Source: Poecilobothrus nobilitatus
Lineage: Eukaryota > Arthropoda > Insecta > Diptera > Dolichopodidae
NCBI GenBank assembly: GCA_947095535.1
Contig: OX352772.1
Location: 318,752,018-318,816,017 of the forward strand
DNA length: 64,000 nt
Reading direction: 5' to 3'
Both the position numbers and the translations under genes were made by a program. This document shows, piece after piece, positions 58,990-64,000 of this stretch (position 1 is the first letter of the stretch; every line of letters starts with the position of its first letter). Under the pieces are notes generated by a model. The model saw nothing but the letters and a program-made list of their open reading frames with translations, made no database searches and was not told where the DNA came from.

Positions 58990-60590
58990 TATACCAATAT
59001 AATACGATAAGGATCGAGTATATTAAAATTGCTCCTCAGTTTGTAACAACTCGAAATAAGCTAACTAGATATACGTTCAAAGGTATGGATCGGATCAGAA
59101 AAAAATTCTAAGTCGATTAGGCTTTGTCCGTTCGTCAGCAAGATAACTCAAAAACTAAGAAAGCTAGAGTCTTGAAATTAACACAAAATATTCTTACAAC
59201 AATTTGTAGGTTCCATATTTTTTTTTGGTTGAGATTCGATCAAAACTTCGGGTAGCTCTCGAACACCTAACTTTTAGATTCCCACATTTTTTTTTAAATA
59301 GATCCATGAAATTTTAACTGATATATATATCATAAATATATATATCATAAAATGCTGATATATATCATAAAAATATTAATTTTATTTTTAACAACTTTTT
59401 TTGTAGCCCCACCCGTTAGGGAGCTACAGCTCTCCAAAGTTCGAAAAAGCTCTATATTTAAATTGTTATAACACAAGTTATATAATGTATATCTTCAATT
59501 TGAAAACACCAAACGATTACTGTTTTTATTAGTTTTAAAAATATATACTTTTGGCATACGGTGTCCCAATTTACCATTATGCGAAACTTAAATTTTGCAA
59601 AATTCTTGACTCCTTTTATCTTCCAAACGGTTTAAGTTAGAAACTTGAAGTTTTGAGAGAAGTTAGGTCTTTGAAAATAAGTATGAGTCATTTCAGAAAA
59701 TATTTTTGTATCGCCCCCCGTTTCCAAGCTGTTTGGGGTCAAAAACTGAAAAATTCCTTATTTTTAAACACTTGCAACTTAGGCACCTGTACACATTTTA
59801 CTTCGGCAAGATATAAAAATTAAAGCTCCGGTAATATATTTTTGCGTGTTTTAAAGGTTTTTTTTAATTGTGTATGGTTCCAAAGTTACAGCCCCCTAAA
59901 ATTTCAAAAAAGCTTGTCTAAAAATTAATAAAATATACACTTCAGAAGTGCTGCCATTCATGTTATTATATTTTGTCACTAAGATTATATATAGATGGCT
60001 TTGAAAACAATAAATTATTTATACGGGTAAAATTAGTTTTTAGAATATTTTTAACTAGGTGGTAACTATACTTCCTACAGCTCACGAAACAGTGTAAACA
60101 AAAAAGTTGTATGACAGCTACCTGGATCTGATAGAATAGTTTGAATATGAAACTTCCTGATCTTCAATATAATACATTTAGTAAATAATATAACAAACTT
60201 ATTTATAAAAATTAAATTAAATAAATAAATTTTATGATTTGTTTTTAAATTTATATTTATACATATATATATTTATAAGTATTAATTTGGGTTTTTATTT
60301 TTTATGTATAAACGAAATAAGAACTCCCTATTGTTTTTTGTTGAAATTAGGCCATGCGTTTTGGCAGCTGCCCTACAAATTTCCGAACTTAGTTTACATG
60401 TCTTCAAAACTTATAAGATTAAATCTGACAAGGCTTAAAGCAATTTTTTTATTTATTTTAAAAATATTCAAAAGTTAAATAAAATAATATTATAAGTAGA
60501 GTGGTAGTACATATTGTATTTTCAATTCCTACGCGAATTTTAAAGTTGATAAGTACTATCAACTCTATTCTTCCTGATTTTTTTTCAAAT
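58990..60590 (+). mobile_element. Mini-me-like element, full-length copy (1.6 kb)
   Basis: The left end ATACCAATATAATACGATAAGG leads into GTAACAACTCGAAATAAGC and AAAGGTATGGATCGGATCAG. The core AAGTCGATTAGGCTTTGTCC and AGATAACTCAAAAACTAAG (59110..59160) follow. The interior matches the minus-strand copy at 42.6-44.1 kb in reverse orientation. The 3' end has a perfect hairpin AGTTGATA (60544..60551)/TATCAACT (60557..60564), then CTATTCTTCCTGATTTTT. The 79-codon frame at 60239..60478 lies inside it and lacks motifs. Confidence 0.65.
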
Positions 60591-60659
60591 TAAAATTTTT
60601 AAATATTAAAAAAAGGTTTTTTAAATTGATTACAATTTTATTTTTATATAATTGTCAGT

Positions 60660-60990
60660 TTTACTAAGTTCAAACGCCGGATTCGATCTCGTCTGGATTT
60701 CTTTGGTCTGGCTAGTGCAATAGTTTTGGGTAGTTGTATATAATGTCTATGACCATATCTTAGTATTTAATTAACGTAAACATATTTAAAATTTAAATTT
60801 CTTAAAAGATGATCAAGTTTTATGACAATAACTTCTGTAAAATTTTGTCGATTCGGTGTAGCAAGTTCAAGTGGTTGCAATATAACTCCGAAATTTATAT
60901 ACTCGTACATAATTCTCGGTGCTTAATTAAGTCAACTATAATTCATTCGTTTACATGTCTTTAACATACTTGTATTTCTCTAGTACAACT
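60660..60990 (+). mobile_element. Mini-me-like element fragment
   Basis: 'AAAGATGATCAAGTTTTATGAC', 'AATAACTTCTGTAAAATTTTG' and 'TATAACTCCGAAATTTATA' match the interior of the copies at 15.4 and 29.4 kb. The ends are not found. Confidence 0.5.
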
Positions 60991-61643
60991 TAAAACATCT
61001 GTAATTAACCCGACTTTTGGCATATATGTGTTAGTTAAATTCTTATAAGTTATTTAAAACAAACAAGCAAAAGCTACAAGAATCTGATTTAGAGTATGAT
61101 AAAAGTATTGTCACTGAAAATGGAATCTAAGTGAACCCAGGCTTGCCACTCAATCTAATGTTTCATTCTTTTGTTTCATCGTAATACATTTATCTTAATT
61201 ATATAGATTTAATCAATTTTTTTTTATTCGTTTTATAATTTATTACATTTAAAACAAAAATTCATTTTAATCATATTTGAAATCAAATTAACTTCATGAT
61301 CAAAATTCTTCTAACAAATTAATATAAAATTTTAATAATTTTGAAATTATAAATATTTACTATCAAATTTTACTTAAAATGAAGATCTTTCTAACTGTTA
61401 AATTTCAAAACAGCATAACGGTTTATTATGATAAAAAATGAACTAAATGTAATACAAAAAAAAAAAAAACACAATTCAAAAACAAAATACATAATAACTA
61501 AATAAACGAACATTTTCATTTTGATTTGCAAGACAAAACTTATAAGTTATAACTGTTTCATTTTTAAAATTAAAATTTACTTGTCAAGTTGACAGCTGTC
61601 ATGCTAAAAGTTAGAAGAAATTTGAAAAGTGGAGAAAAAATAC

Positions 61644-61680
<37 letters not shown>

Positions 61681-64000
61681 TATAATGGTACCTATATAAT
61701 AATATAAATCGAAATAAACCATAATATACAAATTACTGAGTGAGTATCTAATAAAGAAATAACATTTTCAATCTAAAACATTTTTTTCTTGTATTTTTGT
61801 TAAAAAACTTTAATTTATTGTTATGAAATGTTACTTTGTTGTTATTCAAAAACTGCAACCCTTCTTATATTTCAGAAAATATTAAATAGTTTACATCAAA
61901 ATTAATATATAAAAAAAAAAAAATCTAGATTTAAAAAAAAAAAAAATATTTTGCCTATTTTGCATTTTATACACTCAAAACTGTCAGTTCAAATTTTCAT
62001 TTATCGTTATAATATTATGTAACAATAATAAATTTAACATTATTTGAAAATATTATACATGATATAACTGTTCATGACATTATAGAAATTTACCTTTTGC
62101 TTTGTCTGGAAATATTAATGATGGTAAATAAATGTATAGATGCATACATCTATCAATCTATAACTACATACATAATTGGTGTACGAATATAAAATTTTTT
62201 TTTTTATAATTATACTTTTGTGATATGCATGTAATATTTATGGAAGTAAAATGGTAAAATCAGGTAAAATTACTGCAGCTATAGTGTTTATAGGTAAACC
62301 TTAAAGATGTCTTTTCTAATAATATGATTGTGGGTAAGCTCTTTATTACAATTTATGCCAAAACTTTTTAGTTGCACGTAATTGCAAAATTATTATTTTT
62401 TTTTTTTTTTTGATTATGTTGTCTAAATTGGTTATGACTTATGTATTAAAACATATTAATATATTTATTTTTTGAAAATAAAATATGTATATTTGGGTAA
62501 AAGTTGTAAAAGTATTTTTTTATTCTATTAACCCTATGCGCGTTTATATTATTTTTTACTTGATTTATAACAAAAAGACTTTCACTTAAAAATGATTTTA
62601 AAAAAGGACAAATTAATTTAAAAACTAAAACTTTAAATGGCTTTTCTGAAAATAACAGGACTCCTTGTAAATTAAAATCAATGTATGACAACGGCTCTTC
62701 GTAAGGTAAACTTTTCTAAAATATATCCCAGCATCTCGTCTTTCAAGGACACAAAGGACTTTTAAAAACATGTTTGACTATTTCAGTTTTTTTAAATTTA
62801 ATCCGTTATATTTTTAAGTCTGTTGCATATATATATATATTTAATTAAGTAGGATAATTATCTAAGAATTATTTAAATGTTTGTTTTTTAAAGATAGATA
62901 TATGTTGTGGAGATAAGAATTGAATATTAAAATTTTTGATAAAAAAAAATTTTTTTTTAAATTTTTCTTTAAAAATAAGATAAGATTTTGCCAAAAAAAA
63001 ATTTTTGCAATATTCTACCTTATTAAAAAGATCTCTTTCCACTTTAAAAATCACCCATGCGCATTTGGAACCTATCTCTTATATTTTAGAAGATATAAGC
63101 TCTTATTTCTAGAAAAAAAAAATCTGTTTTGTTATGTTGCAATATAAAATTATAATTATTACGCCCTTTACAGAGTAGAAATAAAACTGTTTTGTACACT
63201 GTAGTTTAGCTTTTATATTAAATGTCTGCCTTGTTGTTAAAATATATAGGTATGTAAAAAAAAAAATTAGGAAGTATTTTATAGTTGAATACAAAATCAG
63301 GATTGCAATAATTTGTTCAACGGGTTTTTGGAACAGACAGCCCCCACTATTTTAAATACCTTGCTGTTATAATATATCTTTGTAAAATAAATAACTATAG
63401 GAGTGATCTTAGAGTTAAAAAAAAAAATTAGAATTAAAATTCTATCAAAGTAAATATACCTGTTAAAAATTATTTTTGACTTTTTAATTTTTTTAATTGA
63501 CATATTTCAATAAAGAGGTATGTAAAATAGGGGGTGTCACCCCAAAACTTCCGCTAAACAACTTATTGGAACACAACTTATTGTACTGGATATCCTGATT
63601 TTCTCCCCCACTAAAAATTCTCAAAGTTTAAAAAGAAAATATCTGTTTGAAAATTTTTGAAAAAATTAAGTCATAGTCATTTTAAACAAGTAACATATGT
63701 TTAAATTTTATGCTCTTAATTTTCCATATTTTAGGAATTATTTTCTAAATATTGTTATTGATATTTAGGGAATTGGATATGTATTAGGTATATATGAAAA
63801 AAAGTTTTAAGATCTAAACTATATGAACTTGATTGATATTATTAGTTCGATCAAAATGACAGGGGCATGGATTATCTAAAAGTATGAAGTTTTTCGATAA
63901 TATTATCACTTTTTATATAGTTATATATATATATATATATGTAAATTTTATATTGCCGCTATAATTGAGTTTATTCACCTGCCACGTAAATAGAGCAAGG
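60991..64000. other. AT-rich spacer to the window end
   Basis: No supported gene. A (TAA)n run lies at 61644..61676. A short stretch near 63264..63301 resembles 22400..22440 ('TAGGAAG.ATTTTATAGTTGA'). GGGGTGTCACCCC at 63531..63543 is a small palindrome, and ACAACTTATTG is repeated at about 63558 and 63573. A TA run lies at about 63921..63942. Confidence 0.4.
61644..61676. repeat. (TAA)n microsatellite
   Basis: About 11 uninterrupted TAA units. Confidence 0.85.

Overview
This window looks like a gene-poor, strongly AT-rich stretch of an insect nuclear genome, plausibly a fly. I find no host protein-coding gene, rRNA or convincing tRNA gene. What can be recognised is transposable elements in several states of decay, set in AT-rich low-complexity DNA. 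The insect/fly inference is indirect. It rests on non-autonomous elements with a (TA)n block, a GAGTCGAT-like core and GTCC/GTCCG repeats (the 'mini-me'/Helentron-associated style known in dipterans), several tRNA-headed SINE families, and an I-superfamily LINE. Species cannot be named from the sequence.

The dominant feature is one nearly complete non-LTR retrotransposon on the minus strand, about 44368..51461. It has a long 5' UTR with a 34-bp tandem repeat, ORF1 (590 aa, three zinc-knuckle-like motifs), ORF2 (endonuclease, reverse transcriptase, RNase H, terminal CCHC) and an A-rich tail. A 12-bp direct repeat, CGTAAAAAAGTA, sits exactly at both proposed ends and looks like the target-site duplication. 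The element appears dead through small changes only: an in-frame TAA splits the RNase H domain, and the RT box reads YADN instead of YADD. Older LINE debris lies at 302..565, 4940..5345, 23230..23445, 41595..42085 and perhaps 28090..28470.

From left to right: 1..8.2 kb holds a LINE tail, a first mini-me-like element, a LINE RT relic, a truncated SINE-C and a TIR-bounded DNA element. 8.2..15 kb holds decayed mini-me-like pieces, SINE-D, SINE-A and a second large mini-me-like element. 15.4..17.65 kb is a third mini-me-like element with 259-bp and 307-bp internal tandem repeats. 18.5..20.9 kb holds a composite tRNA-headed retroposon (SINE-E), a SINE-B and a second SINE-A. 21.8..22.8 kb is a foldback-like inverted repeat. 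23..44 kb is mostly AT-rich spacer with scattered SINEs, including two SINE-C copies at one target site, and LINE and mini-me-like relics. 44.4..51.5 kb is the LINE. 51.5..64 kb is AT-rich spacer with SINE-B, SINE-C and SINE-E copies, a second foldback-like cluster and a full-length mini-me-like element.

The SINEs carry no enzyme of their own and would depend on LINE machinery in trans. The intact-looking I-type element is a candidate representative of one such lineage, but no shared 3' sequence proves partnership with any SINE here. All family assignments are by eye, without database searches.
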